Below are positions 6,847 through 15,419 of a stretch of DNA of 20,038 nucleotides, piece by piece (position 1 is the first letter of the stretch; each line of letters begins with the position of its first letter). The position numbers and the translations under genes are program-made. The notes under the pieces are model-generated. The model was not told where the DNA came from. It did not search any database and was given only the letters and a program-made list of their open reading frames with translations. Location: contig CAZBQG010000048.1 in assembly GCA_964493945.1 (NCBI GenBank), positions 1-20,038 on the forward strand, given 5' to 3'. Source of the DNA: CAZBQG01 sp964493945. Its GTDB lineage: Bacteria > Pseudomonadota > Alphaproteobacteria > Rhodospirillales > UBA2165.

Positions 6847-8084
6847 ATGAACCGGTCCTCGGCCCTCGGCGGCATCGCCGGCGCCTTTCGCCATCGCAAT
6901 TACCGGCTTTACTGGTACGGTATCGCGCTCTCCAATGTGGGGCGCTGGATGCATACGCTGGCCGTCGCCTGGCTGACCTGGGGGCTCACCAAATCCACCA
7001 CCTGGCTGGGCGCCGTGGGTTTCGCTTCTACCTTCCCGACGGTCATCTTTTCGCTTCATGCCGGGGTCATCGCCGACCGCTTGGGATATCTCCGGGTGAC
7101 CCGGATCTGCACGTTATCTCTCGCCCTGTTTGCCACCTTGTTTGTTTTTTTGACGGCCACTGGTCTGATTACGCCGGTGCTCATTCTTGTGCTCGCGGCG
7201 TTGATCGGTTCGGCCCTGGCCATTTCCATGCCGGCGCAGATTTCCCTGGTCCATCCCCTCGTCCCTAAGGAGGATATTTCGGCGGCCATCGCGCTTGGCT
7301 CAATCACCTTCAACGCGGCCCGTTTCGTCGGGCCCTTCTGGGCGGAGTGGCGCTGGTCTGGGCGGGGACGGCCTTCGTGCTGTGGGCCTATGCGGGTTCG
7401 GTATTCACCTATTTTCTCATCCTCTGGCGCATGCGCGTCATTGAAAAGCCTACCGGCAAAAGCGAGACGGGCGGTATGATCGGCGAGATCGTGGAAAGCT
7501 TCCGCTACGCCCTCGCCCACAAGGGAATTTTCTATTTGCTGGCTCTGCTTTGCGCCACTGGATTGCTCATCCGCCCGGTCATGGAATTGCTGCCGGGGTT
7601 TTCCGAGGAAGTGTTCGGAAGCGGTGCCGAAGGGCTTTCCATGCTCATGTCGGCGACCGGCGCGGGGGCCGTGGTTTCTGGCCTGTGGCTTTCGCGCCGG
7701 GGCCGGACGAGGGGGCTTACATCCTTAGTCAGTTTCAGCCTCATGGCCACCTCCGTATCCCTGCTGGGTTTTACCATGAGTGGCAATATCTGGCTCGCCA
7801 TCTTTTGCCTGAGCCTGGTCGGCGCATTTATTTTGATCGGCAATGTGGGCTCCCAAACGCTTATCCAGAACGCGGTTGATTCCGGCATCCGGGGCTGCGT
7901 GCTTAGCCTGTTTATTATTATTTCATGGGGCTTTCCGGCCTTGGGTGGCCTGGCCGAGGGATGGCTGGCCTCCATCTTCGGGTTGGGTCCGGTCATCGGC
8001 TGGGGAGCGGTGCTGGCCTTCGCCGGTTGGCTGGGCGCCAGGCCTTTTTTGGCGCGGGCCCGCCAGGCCCTGGAGGCGGAGTGA
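6847..8084 (+). pseudogene. MFS exporter (MFS_3/EntS-like), interrupted by a one-base frameshift near 7336
   Basis: Two overlapping frames make one major-facilitator protein. The first runs from ATG 6847 through ...FNAARFVGP (to 7335). The second continues from about 7338 with LGGVALVWAGTAFVLW and ends at TGA 8082-8084. Aligned with the adjacent paralogue (RFIGPAIAGALITW), exactly one base is missing between GP and LGG. Restoring one C in the CCC run (CCCTTCT) would give GPLLGGV. The repaired protein would have 412 residues, close to the neighbour's 415, with about 12 membrane segments and the loop GVIADRLGYLRVTR. It has a G-rich ribosome-binding site (GGGGGGGAA). The family exports small molecules such as siderophores or drugs by proton antiport. 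The loss may be a real mutation or a homopolymer sequencing error. All other parts look conserved, with no second lesion, which favours an error or a very recent event. Confidence 0.85.
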
Positions 8085-9328
8085 GCGGGTTTCCTCTTCT
8101 GGGCGGAATGGGGGGTGCCTTCCGCCACCGCGATTACCGCATCTATTGGGCCGGCCTGGCCATCTCCAATGTCGGGCGCTGGCTGTTTGTCACCGCCGTC
8201 GGCTGGCTGTCATGGGAACTGACCCACTCGACCACCTGGCTGGGCATTGTCGGTTTCGCCTATTCCATTCCCATTTTGATGTTTTCCCTGCATGGCGGGG
8301 TGCTGGCCGACCGGCTGGGCTTTCTCCGGGTAACCCGTACCAGTGTCCTGATCATGGCCGTCCTGGCCATCACATTTGCCTATCTGACCCATGCCGGTCA
8401 GGCCGATATCTGGATCGTGCTTTTGTTCACCACGTTGATCGGCTCGGTCAACGCCATGACCTCGCCCGCCCAATTGGCGCTGGTCCATCCCCTGGTACCC
8501 CAACAGGACCTGTCGGCGGCCATCGCCATCGGATCAGCGACGTTTAATGTGGCCCGCTTCATCGGCCCGGCCATCGCCGGCGCGTTGATCACCTGGGTCA
8601 GTCTGGCCATGGTCCTGTTGCTTTATGGAATATGCCTATTATTTCAATTTCTGGCACTTTGTTGCCTAAAACTTTCCGAAAACCCGGGCCGGGGCAGGGC
8701 GCACCGCAGCATGTTGGCGGAGATCATGGATGCCGTCCGTTATGTCATGGGCGAGCCGGGTCTCAGATTTATCATGATCTTGTTGGGCGTCACCGGATTG
8801 TTCATCCGTCCCTATATTGAACTGCTGCCCGGTTTCTCGGCGGAGATTTTCGGGCGCGGCGCCGACGGTCTGGCCATTTTGCTGTCGGGCACCGGGTTCG
8901 GCGCCATATTCTCCGGCCTCTGGCTGGCCAGGCGCGGCCGGACGGAAGGGCTGACCCGGGTGGTGACCTTCAGCCTGATGATGTCCAGCCTAGCCCTGAC
9001 CGGCTTCGTACTGAGCCCCAATATCTGGATCGGTGCGATTTGTACCGCGGGCATCGGATTTTTTTTCCTGGCCGGCGGCGTCGCTTCCCAGACCCTTCTT
9101 CAGAGCGCCGTCCAATCGGGTATGCGGGCCCGGGTCATGAGCCTGTTCACCGGCATTTCCTACGGCATCCCGGCGCTGGGCGCATTGGTGGCCGGCTGGG
9201 CCGCTTCGTTTTTGGGGCTGCAACCGGTGATCGGTGCGGGCGCGGTGATCACGTTTTTGATCTGGCTTCCAACGCGGGGTGAGGGCAAGCGTCTGGCCGG
9301 TGAGTTGGAAAAAGATTCAATGGGATAA
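8081..9328 (+). CDS. MFS exporter (MFS_3/EntS-like), paralogue of the preceding gene
   Basis: The start is GTG 8081 (MSGFPLLGGMGGAFRHRDY), which overlaps the TGA of the previous MFS gene in a GTGA arrangement; this gives 415 residues. A longer open frame beginning at 7925 only re-reads the upstream gene out of frame. The protein has about 12 membrane segments, the cytoplasmic loop GVLADRLGFLRVTR between helices 2 and 3, and a second-half loop ARRGRTEGLTRVV. It matches the preceding gene along its whole length: AFRHRxYRxYW, SNVGRW, STTWLG, LVHPLVPxxDxSAAIA, and LLPGFSxExFGxGAxGL. The pair therefore arose by tandem duplication. Stop/start overlap implies translational coupling. The last 12 bases overlap the end of the convergent aapP gene. 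The exported compound is unknown. Confidence 0.88.
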   Translation: MSGFPLLGGMGGAFRHRDYRIYWAGLAISNVGRWLFVTAVGWLSWELTHSTTWLGIVGFAYSIPILMFSLHGGVLADRLGFLRVTRTSVLIMAVLAITFAYLTHAGQADIWIVLLFTTLIGSVNAMTSPAQLALVHPLVPQQDLSAAIAIGSATFNVARFIGPAIAGALITWVSLAMVLLLYGICLLFQFLALCCLKLSENPGRGRAHRSMLAEIMDAVRYVMGEPGLRFIMILLGVTGLFIRPYIELLPGFSAEIFGRGADGLAILLSGTGFGAIFSGLWLARRGRTEGLTRVVTFSLMMSSLALTGFVLSPNIWIGAICTAGIGFFFLAGGVASQTLLQSAVQSGMRARVMSLFTGISYGIPALGALVAGWAASFLGLQPVIGAGAVITFLIWLPTRGEGKRLAGELEKDSMG

Positions 9329-10069
9329 AATCTGGCTCAGGAACAGTTTGGTGCGGTCATGTTCCGGGTTTTCGAAGAAGATTTCGAGCGGGGCGGCTTC
9401 GACGATTTTGCCCTCATCCATGAAGATCATGTTGTTGGCGACGGTCTTGGCGAAGCCCATTTCATGGGTGACGACGATCATGGTCATGCCATTTTCGGCC
9501 AGCTCGATCATCACATCCAGCACCTCTTTGATCATTTCCGGATCCAGCGCCGAAGTGGGCTCGTCGAACAGCATGATGCGCGGCCGCATGCAAAGGGCGC
9601 GGGCGATGGCGACGCGCTGTTGCTGGCCACCCGATAATTGTGCCGGATATTTTTCCGCCTGATCGGCGATATGCACCCGGTCCAAAAGCGTCAGCGCCAG
9701 ATCGCGGGCCTCGGCCTTGGATTGCCCCCGCACCCAGACCGGCGCCAGAGTGAGGTTTTCCAACACGCTCAGATGGGGGAACAGATTGAATTGCTGAAAG
9801 ACCATGCCCACCTCGCCCCGGATGGCATCGATCCCGGCCACATCATCGGTCAACTCCCTTCCATCCACCAGGATGGAGCCTTCCTGGTGCTCTTCCAGCC
9901 GGTTGATGCAGCGGATCAGGGTGGATTTGCCCGACCCCGATGGGCCGCAGACCACCACCCGTTCGCCTTCGCCCACACGCAAATGGATATCGTTGAGCAC
10001 ATGCAGCTCGCCAAACCATTTATGGACGCCGATCATTTCCAGGGCGGCGGATGGGCTTTCGTCACTCAT
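9317..10069 (-). CDS. aapP: General L-amino-acid ABC transporter, ATP-binding subunit
   Basis: Starting at the ATG at 10069 (MSDESPSAALEM), the protein has 250 residues, normal for polar-amino-acid ATPases. Walker A is GPSGSGKST at 42-50, the Q-loop is at 92-93 (FQQFNLFPHL), the signature LSGGQQQRVAIARAL starts at 145, Walker B is IMLFDE at 165-170, and the switch His is 202 in VVTHEMGFA. It is a peripheral membrane protein that powers import through AapQ and AapM. An open frame continues upstream to 10174, but the ATG overlaps the aapM stop (ATGA), which fixes the start. It is the last gene of the minus-strand operon and its 3' end overlaps the convergent MFS gene by 12 bases, so no separate terminator is visible. 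The call to aap (bzt in some species) rests on the gene order J-Q-M-P. Confidence 0.93.
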   Translation of the reverse strand: MSDESPSAALEMIGVHKWFGELHVLNDIHLRVGEGERVVVCGPSGSGKSTLIRCINRLEEHQEGSILVDGRELTDDVAGIDAIRGEVGMVFQQFNLFPHLSVLENLTLAPVWVRGQSKAEARDLALTLLDRVHIADQAEKYPAQLSGGQQQRVAIARALCMRPRIMLFDEPTSALDPEMIKEVLDVMIELAENGMTMIVVTHEMGFAKTVANNMIFMDEGKIVEAAPLEIFFENPEHDRTKLFLSQILSH

Positions 10070-11106
10070 GACGGATTCCGTTCCAGATGCTGGGCGTATT
10101 TGGACATGAAAAAACAAAAACAGAAATAGATAAGCCCGGCGAAGATATAACCTTCCACATAAAATGTCCGCCATGCCGCATCATTGAGCCCGGCGCGCAT
10201 GGCGCCCAGCAGATCAAAGAGGCCGATGATCACTACCAGCGACGTATCTTTGAAGGTGGAGATGAAGGTGTTGACGATGGGTGGGATGGCGATGCGCAAT
10301 GCCTGGGGCAGAATGATCAGCAGAGTCTTGCGCCAATATCCCAGGCCCAGCGCATCGGCCGCTTCGTACTGCCCTTGGGGAATGGCTTGCAAGCCGCCTC
10401 TTATGGCTTCGGCCAGATAGGCGGCGGCAAACAGGATGATGCCCGTCTGGGCGCGCAGCAATTTATCGACGGTTACCCCTTCGGGCAAAAACAATGGGAA
10501 CATGACCGAGGCCATGAACAAGACGCTGATCAGGGGCACGCCCCGCACCAGCTCGATATAGGCGACGCTTAGCGTACTCAGGGCCGGTAGTTTGGAGCGC
10601 CTGGCCAGGGCCAGCAGAACGGCCAGGGGAAAGGCGAAGAACAGACCGATTACGGAAAGGATCAGGGTCAAGGGCAATCCGCCCCAGCGGGGATTTTCCA
10701 CATAAACCAGACCCGCCACGCCGCCCCACATGAGAATGCCGATTATGCCAACGCCGGCGCACCAGGCAGTGATCAGCCAAGGGCGCCAGAAACGTCGGTT
10801 ACACGTGATCACCAGGAGGGCGATGAACAGGCCCGTGGCCGCCAATGGCCGCCAATGCTGTTCGAAGGGATAGGTGCCAAACAGGATCAGGCGGTGCTTT
10901 TCTGCGACGAAGCCCCAACAGGCCCCGCCGGCCTTATGACAGGCCGCCGCATCCTTACCCCAATGGGCCAGACCGAAGGCCCATTCGATCAGTGGCGGCA
11001 AGGTGGCATAGAGAAAATAAAGGGCCCCCAGGGTGAGCAGACTGTTGAACCAGCTATTGAACAGATTGCCCCTGAGCCAACCAAGGGTGTGGCGGAGCAA
11101 ATTCAT
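10066..11106 (-). CDS. aapM: General L-amino-acid ABC transporter, permease subunit AapM
   Basis: From ATG 11106 (MNLLRHTLGWLRGNLFNSW) this permease has 346 residues. A first membrane segment (about 20-35) is followed by a periplasmic loop with WGKDAAACHKAGGACWGFV, typical of AapM/BztC-like proteins. More membrane helices follow, then the transporter core with the EAA loop EAADALGLGYWRKTLLIILP and IAIPPIVNTFISTFKDTSLV. It forms the inner-membrane channel with AapQ. Its ATG overlaps the aapQ stop by ATGA and its own stop overlaps the aapP start the same way, so all three are translationally coupled. The longer open frame up to 11913 is an out-of-frame read of aapQ and does not belong to this gene. 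Confidence 0.93.
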   Translation of the reverse strand: MNLLRHTLGWLRGNLFNSWFNSLLTLGALYFLYATLPPLIEWAFGLAHWGKDAAACHKAGGACWGFVAEKHRLILFGTYPFEQHWRPLAATGLFIALLVITCNRRFWRPWLITAWCAGVGIIGILMWGGVAGLVYVENPRWGGLPLTLILSVIGLFFAFPLAVLLALARRSKLPALSTLSVAYIELVRGVPLISVLFMASVMFPLFLPEGVTVDKLLRAQTGIILFAAAYLAEAIRGGLQAIPQGQYEAADALGLGYWRKTLLIILPQALRIAIPPIVNTFISTFKDTSLVVIIGLFDLLGAMRAGLNDAAWRTFYVEGYIFAGLIYFCFCFFMSKYAQHLERNPS

Positions 11107-12269
11107 GCGCCCAGCTCCGTCCTGGCGATGCGCCGGTTGAAGGCGTTCATGAAGACGGAAATAGCCAGACTGATGCTCAGATAGACGATCATGATGATGG
11201 CGATGCCTTCCACCGCCTGACCGGTCTGATTGATCGAGGTATTGGCCACCGACACCAGATCGGGGTAACCGATGGCCACGGCCAGGGATGAGTTTTTGGT
11301 CAGGTTCAGATACTGGTTGGTCACCGGCGGAACGATGACGCGGAGCGCCTGGGGCAGGATGATCAGGCGCAAGGATTGACCCTGCGTCAGGCCCAAGGCG
11401 CGGGCTGCCTCCTTCTGGTCCTGAGGTACGGCCAACACGCCGCCCCTGACAATTTCGGCGATGAAGGAAGCGGTATAAACGCTGAGCCCGATGAGCAGTG
11501 CGGCGAATTCCGGGCTGACACTGCCGCCGCCCCGGAAGTTGAACCCCTTCAGAACCGGCACCTCCATCTGCAGGGGGGAGAGGATAAAGGCGATGATGGG
11601 CAGGATGATGACCGCGCCCAGGCCGGGCCAAAAGAAACTGCCGCCCTTTTGCCTTACCCGCCGGGCGCCCAGAACCCAGAGCGCCGCGCCCAAAACAAGT
11701 GCGGCCGGGATGAGCAATTGGGCGGGCTCCCAGACGGGTACGGGAAATTTTATGCCCCGGTTGGAAAGGAAGATGCCGGCCACCGGTTCCAGGGCACGGC
11801 GGGGCGAGGGAAAGGCCTGGGTGATCAGGGCGTACCAGAAGAAAAGTTGAAGTAAAACAGGCACGTTGCGGGTCGCTTCGACGAAGACGGAGGCCAGTTT
11901 GGCGATCAGCCAATTGTCAGACAGGCGGGCCAGGCCGACCACGATCCCTATAGATGTGGCCAGCAATATGCCCAGCGCCGCGACCTGCAACGTGTTGAGA
12001 AAGCCCACCAGAAGCGCTCTGGAATAATGGTCCGCCGGGCTATAGGCGATCAGGCTTTCGCCGATGCCGAAGGCTGCTTCGCGGTCGAGAAATCCGAACC
12101 CGGTGGCGATGTTCTGGCGGGCCAGATTGTCCAGGGCGTTGGAAACCAGGAACCAGCCCAACAGGATGACGCCGCCCACCACCAAGACCTGGTAAAGTAC
12201 CCCACGCCCCCTGGCATCGCCCGGCAGGGCAAAGTTCAGGCGCCGGGCGTTGGCTGGTTTAGCGCTCAA
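11103..12269 (-). CDS. aapQ: General L-amino-acid ABC transporter, permease subunit AapQ
   Basis: I place the start at TTG 12269, which overlaps the aapJ stop as TTGA and gives 388 residues beginning MSAKPANARRLNFALPGDAR. An ATG at 12308 in the same frame lies inside aapJ and lacks support. The protein has an N-terminal helix (VLYQVLVVGGVILLGWFLV), a periplasmic part with ATGFGFLDREAAFGIGESLIAYSPADHYSRAL, which is typical of AapQ/BztB, and the permease core with the EAA loop EAARALGLTQGQSLRLIILP followed by VIVPPVTNQYLNLTKNSSLA. It pairs with AapM in the inner membrane. If TTG is right, translation depends on coupling to aapJ, a plausible way to make less permease than binding protein. Confidence 0.91.
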   Translation of the reverse strand: MSAKPANARRLNFALPGDARGRGVLYQVLVVGGVILLGWFLVSNALDNLARQNIATGFGFLDREAAFGIGESLIAYSPADHYSRALLVGFLNTLQVAALGILLATSIGIVVGLARLSDNWLIAKLASVFVEATRNVPVLLQLFFWYALITQAFPSPRRALEPVAGIFLSNRGIKFPVPVWEPAQLLIPAALVLGAALWVLGARRVRQKGGSFFWPGLGAVIILPIIAFILSPLQMEVPVLKGFNFRGGGSVSPEFAALLIGLSVYTASFIAEIVRGGVLAVPQDQKEAARALGLTQGQSLRLIILPQALRVIVPPVTNQYLNLTKNSSLAVAIGYPDLVSVANTSINQTGQAVEGIAIIMIVYLSISLAISVFMNAFNRRIARTELGA

Positions 12270-13297
12270 CGGATGGGCGGTGCATACATCAAGCCGCCCC
12301 GGGTCCATAAATCATTGATGCCCCGCTTGAGGCCCAATTGGCGGGTCAAGTTGCGTTCGTAACTTTCGCCGTAATTGCCCACCTGCTTGATGATGTTATA
12401 GGCCCATTTTTCGTCCAGCCCCAAGGCCTTGCCCATGCCCGGGGTTACCCCTAAGAAACGCTTCATGGCCGGATCCTTGGTTTTCAGCTTGGCATCCACA
12501 TTGGCCGATGTGAGACCCATCTCCTCGCCTTCGATCATGGCGAAGACCGACCATTTGACGATGTCGAACCAGGCATCGTCGCCATGGCGTACTACCGGGC
12601 CCAGGGGCTCTTTGGAAATGATCTCGGGCAGGATCACATAATCATCGGGCTTGGGGGCGCTTTTGCCCCGGATAGAGGCCAGACCCGAGGCGTCCGTCGA
12701 CAAGACGTCGCAGCGGCCCGCAAAATAGGCGGCGATGAGTTCCTGCAGGGACTCAATGACCACCGGTTCGTACTTCATCTTGTTTGCGCGGAAATAATCG
12801 GCAAGGTTCAATTCGGTGGTGGTGCCGGGTTGCACGCAGACGCTGGCCCCATCCAGTTCCCTGGCGCTTTTTACGCCCAGCTTCTTGGCCACCATGAAAC
12901 CCTGGCCGTCATAAAAAGTGACCGCCGTGAAATTGAAACCCAGCGAAGTGTCCCGCGTCACGGTCCAGGTGGTATTGCGCGACAAGACATCAATCTCGCC
13001 CGATTGCAGGGCGGTGAAACGCTGTTGCGAGCTGAGCGGCGTGAATTTCAGCTTGCTTGCATCGCCAAAGAGCGCGGCGGCCACGGCGCGGCAGCTATCC
13101 ACATCCAGCCCGACCCATTTGCCTTTTGAATCGGCGATGGCGAAGCCGGCAAGGCCTGTATTGACGCCGCATTGGATGAAGCCTTTTTCCTTCACCGCCT
13201 CCAGGGTCGGCCCGGCCATTGCCTGGGTGCCAAACATCATCATGGCCCCAAAGATCATCGGGGCTAAAGCCCAGGCCAGAAGTTTTCTTGAGAACAT
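12266..13297 (-). CDS. aapJ: General L-amino-acid ABC transporter, periplasmic binding protein
   Basis: ATG 13297 (MFSRKLLAWALAP) follows a clear GGGGAGG, so the further-upstream ATG at 13327 is not needed. The 343-residue protein starts with a signal peptide of about 28 residues (cleavage near QAMA/G). The mature part reads GPTLEAVKEKGFIQCGVNTGLAGF, then WVGLDVDSCRAVAAALFGD, LSSQQRFTALQSGEIDVLSRNTTWT, and a long C-terminal region with PGMGKALGLDEKWAYNIIKQVGNYGESYERNLTRQLGLKRG. These are hallmarks of AapJ/BztA-type solute-binding proteins (family 3) that bind a broad range of L-amino acids in the periplasm. It begins 34 bases after the UbiD stop, so it is probably in the same operon and not preceded by its own large promoter region. 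Confidence 0.94.
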   Translation of the reverse strand: MFSRKLLAWALAPMIFGAMMMFGTQAMAGPTLEAVKEKGFIQCGVNTGLAGFAIADSKGKWVGLDVDSCRAVAAALFGDASKLKFTPLSSQQRFTALQSGEIDVLSRNTTWTVTRDTSLGFNFTAVTFYDGQGFMVAKKLGVKSARELDGASVCVQPGTTTELNLADYFRANKMKYEPVVIESLQELIAAYFAGRCDVLSTDASGLASIRGKSAPKPDDYVILPEIISKEPLGPVVRHGDDAWFDIVKWSVFAMIEGEEMGLTSANVDAKLKTKDPAMKRFLGVTPGMGKALGLDEKWAYNIIKQVGNYGESYERNLTRQLGLKRGINDLWTRGGLMYAPPIR

Positions 13298-13331
13298 GGT
13301 TACGCCTCCCCGTATATTGAAATCCAATCTC

Positions 13332-14843
13332 TTAATCGGGCTTGTCCTTGCCTTCCAGCAGATAGCCGAATTTTTCTTCCACCTTGCGCATTAACTCGGG
13401 CGCCATGGCATTGACCTTGGCGAATTCATCGCGCCAGTGGTAGGGCCGGCAGGCATCGATGATTGCCCGGCTGGAGGTGAAATTGCCCACCTCGCGTTTC
13501 TCGGGCGGAATGCGTGGATCCAGGGGTGAACTCCAGGCGTCGGCGATGATATCGATGCTCGTGGCCGGATCGGAGCGGGTGATCATGGCCCAGATCAGCT
13601 CTTCCAGATTTGATATATCGATATCGTCATCGACCACCACCACATAGCGCCCGCAAAAGCCGCCCACATGACAGGTGGCGGCGATGTGGCCGGCCTGCTT
13701 GGCGTGTCCGGCATAGCGCTGCTTGATGGAAACCGCCACCAGCATGCGTGAATTGCCCACTTCGTGCATCCAGGCGGCCGTCACATCGGGTACGCCGGCG
13801 CGTTCGATATTGGCCCGCAGCATGGCTGAACGGGTGACCGAACGGTAGCGGCACATTTCGTCCGGCGGGCGTTGGGGCGGGCAGCCCATAATGATTGGAT
13901 TGTCCCGGTGATAGATGGCTTCGACCACCATCACCGGCTCGTCCCGGGCACCGGATCCGAAATAGCCGGTCCATTCGCCGAAGGGGCCTTCGATTTTCCG
14001 CTCATCGCAAAGGACATAACCTTCCAAAACGATTTCGGCATTGGCCGGGAAGGGGATGCCGGTGATCGGGCCTTTGATCAGCTTCAGGGCCTCGCCCCGC
14101 AACCCGCCGACGATATCAAATTCGCAAACGCCGACGGGCATTTCGGTGCAGGTGGTCAGGAAGGTCATGGGATCGCCGCCCAGGACCACGCAGACCGGCA
14201 TATGTTTGCCCTGGGCTTCGTATTTGTCCCGGTGGATGCGGCCATGCTTGCCGGGATCGATATAACAGCCCACATGGTTGCGGTCATGGACCATGACTCG
14301 GTAGGTGCCCACATTCAGCCAATCCGAATCCGGATCCTGGGTTACCGTAAAGCCGCCCGTGCCGATATAGCGCCCGCCATCCTCGGCATGCCAAAGGGGG
14401 GCCGGGAATTTCAACACATCCACCCCATCGCCGGTGAAGCGGTTCTCCATGATCGGGCCGTCTTCGACGATCTGGTGGGGAATGGGTTCCAGATCTTTGA
14501 CCTGTTCGTTGAAATAGGCTTCCGACAATTGCAGTTTGGAAAGGTCGGTAGGGAATCCCAGGGTCATGTTTTGGCGTTTGCCGCCAAAAAAATTTACCAA
14601 CACCCGGTGGCCCTTTTCATAGCCCGGCATCTCGTCGAACAGGACGCAGGGTGCGTTCTCCGAATGCATGATCAATTCGGACGCCTGGCCGATTTCCTCT
14701 TCCGTGTTGAGCCCATTGGCGCGCACCAATTCGCCCAGCCGGTCGGCTTCGTCGATCCATTCGCGGAGATCTGTATAGGGGATGAAATTCCGGATGTTGC
14801 CGCCCGTCTGGGGGGGCGTTTTTTCTTTAACCGTGCTTGTCAC
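13332..14843 (-). CDS. UbiD-family prFMN-dependent decarboxylase
   Basis: The GTG at 14843 lies seven bases after AAGGAA and gives 503 residues, normal for UbiD-like enzymes, which add or remove carboxylate on aromatic or unsaturated acids using prenylated FMN. The catalytic triad seen in Fdc/UbiD aligns: Arg182 in VGTYRVMVHDRNH, and Glu285 and Glu290 in EGPFGEWTGYF. Other family features are FPAPLWHAEDGGRYIGTGG, LGGDPMTFLTTCTEMPVGVCEFDIVGGLRGE and PHQIVEDGP. It has no signal peptide and is cytosolic. It stands between a CBS-domain gene and aapJ, in the same direction, with no room for a terminator, so it is likely co-expressed with amino-acid uptake. UbiX, which makes prFMN, is not in the window. 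A role in ubiquinone synthesis is less likely than catabolism, given the neighbours. The true substrate cannot be read from the sequence. Confidence 0.92.
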   Translation of the reverse strand: MTSTVKEKTPPQTGGNIRNFIPYTDLREWIDEADRLGELVRANGLNTEEEIGQASELIMHSENAPCVLFDEMPGYEKGHRVLVNFFGGKRQNMTLGFPTDLSKLQLSEAYFNEQVKDLEPIPHQIVEDGPIMENRFTGDGVDVLKFPAPLWHAEDGGRYIGTGGFTVTQDPDSDWLNVGTYRVMVHDRNHVGCYIDPGKHGRIHRDKYEAQGKHMPVCVVLGGDPMTFLTTCTEMPVGVCEFDIVGGLRGEALKLIKGPITGIPFPANAEIVLEGYVLCDERKIEGPFGEWTGYFGSGARDEPVMVVEAIYHRDNPIIMGCPPQRPPDEMCRYRSVTRSAMLRANIERAGVPDVTAAWMHEVGNSRMLVAVSIKQRYAGHAKQAGHIAATCHVGGFCGRYVVVVDDDIDISNLEELIWAMITRSDPATSIDIIADAWSSPLDPRIPPEKREVGNFTSSRAIIDACRPYHWRDEFAKVNAMAPELMRKVEEKFGYLLEGKDKPD

Positions 14844-14857
14844 TCTTGAGTTCCTTA

Positions 14858-15324
14858 TTATTTTTCCGCCTCGCGCAGCGCCCGGAGGACGGTGAAAAAC
14901 GAAATGGCGCCCACCAGCCGGCCGTTGCGCTGTTCGACCACGGGAACCATGTACTGATTTTTGGACAAGACCACCATGGCTCGATCAGAGGTGTATCGGG
15001 GCGAACCACCTTGGCATGCCGGTCCATTATTTTGTGGATCGTTTGATCCCCGGCCTTGCCCAGGCGGCCGATCAACTCGGCCAGGGCTTCGTGCAATTCC
15101 TTCTCGCCGGCCCGGCCCCGCGTTATGGACAGGCCCTTGGGCAACAGGGCGCGCATCACCTGATCGCCACTCAGCATGCCGACGAATGTTTCCTCCCGGT
15201 TGACGATGGGGGTAAGCCCCATGCGGTTTTTGGTCATAAATTCGATGGCGCTCGATAAGGGCTCGTCCTCATAGAGGCTGGTCGTCGTTTGGCGCATGAC
15301 CGATTGGTAATCCAGTTTTTCCAT
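14858..15324 (-). pseudogene. Two-CBS-domain protein, interrupted by a one-base frameshift near 14980
   Basis: From ATG 15324, after a strong GGGGGAG, the frame reads MEKLDYQSVMRQTTTSLYED, a first CBS domain (residues about 5-60), and the start of a second (KIMDRHAKVVRPDTPLIE, to residue 115). There the frame changes. The next frame reads MVVLSKNQYMVPVVEQRNGR, LVGAISFFTVLRALREAEK and a double stop (TAATAA), which is exactly the missing second half of CBS domain 2. One base is missing at about 14978-14980; adding a G (GAG GCC ATG) would give LIEAMVVL and 155 residues in all. The unshifted frame instead runs into a Trp/Ser-rich tail that ends inside the next gene. CBS pairs bind adenosyl nucleotides and regulate partners. 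The gene leads the ubiD-aap operon. The lesion could be a homopolymer sequencing error. Confidence 0.85.
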
Positions 15325-15419
15325 CGCCGGTCTCCCCCGGGGTTTTTAGTGGGCTCTTGTGGCTAGCTGTTGACGAAAAAAGAAACCACGGGCCGGGCTC
15401 ATCGTCAAGCAGGTGGAAA

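Noticed and set aside
7925..8080. N-terminal extension of the second MFS gene back to 7925
   Set aside because: This part overlaps the first MFS gene out of frame, and GTG 8081 gives the same N-terminus as the paralogue.
10070..10174. Upstream extension of aapP
   Set aside because: It re-reads the 3' end of aapM in another frame; ATG 10069 with the ATGA overlap gives the normal length.
11107..11913. Upstream extension of aapM to a 615-residue protein
   Set aside because: It is an out-of-frame read of aapQ; the ATG at 11106 overlaps the aapQ stop and gives a normal AapM.
14827..14980. Unshifted C-terminus of the CBS protein (165-residue version)
   Set aside because: Its Trp/Ser-rich tail has no CBS character, while the adjacent frame supplies the missing half domain.
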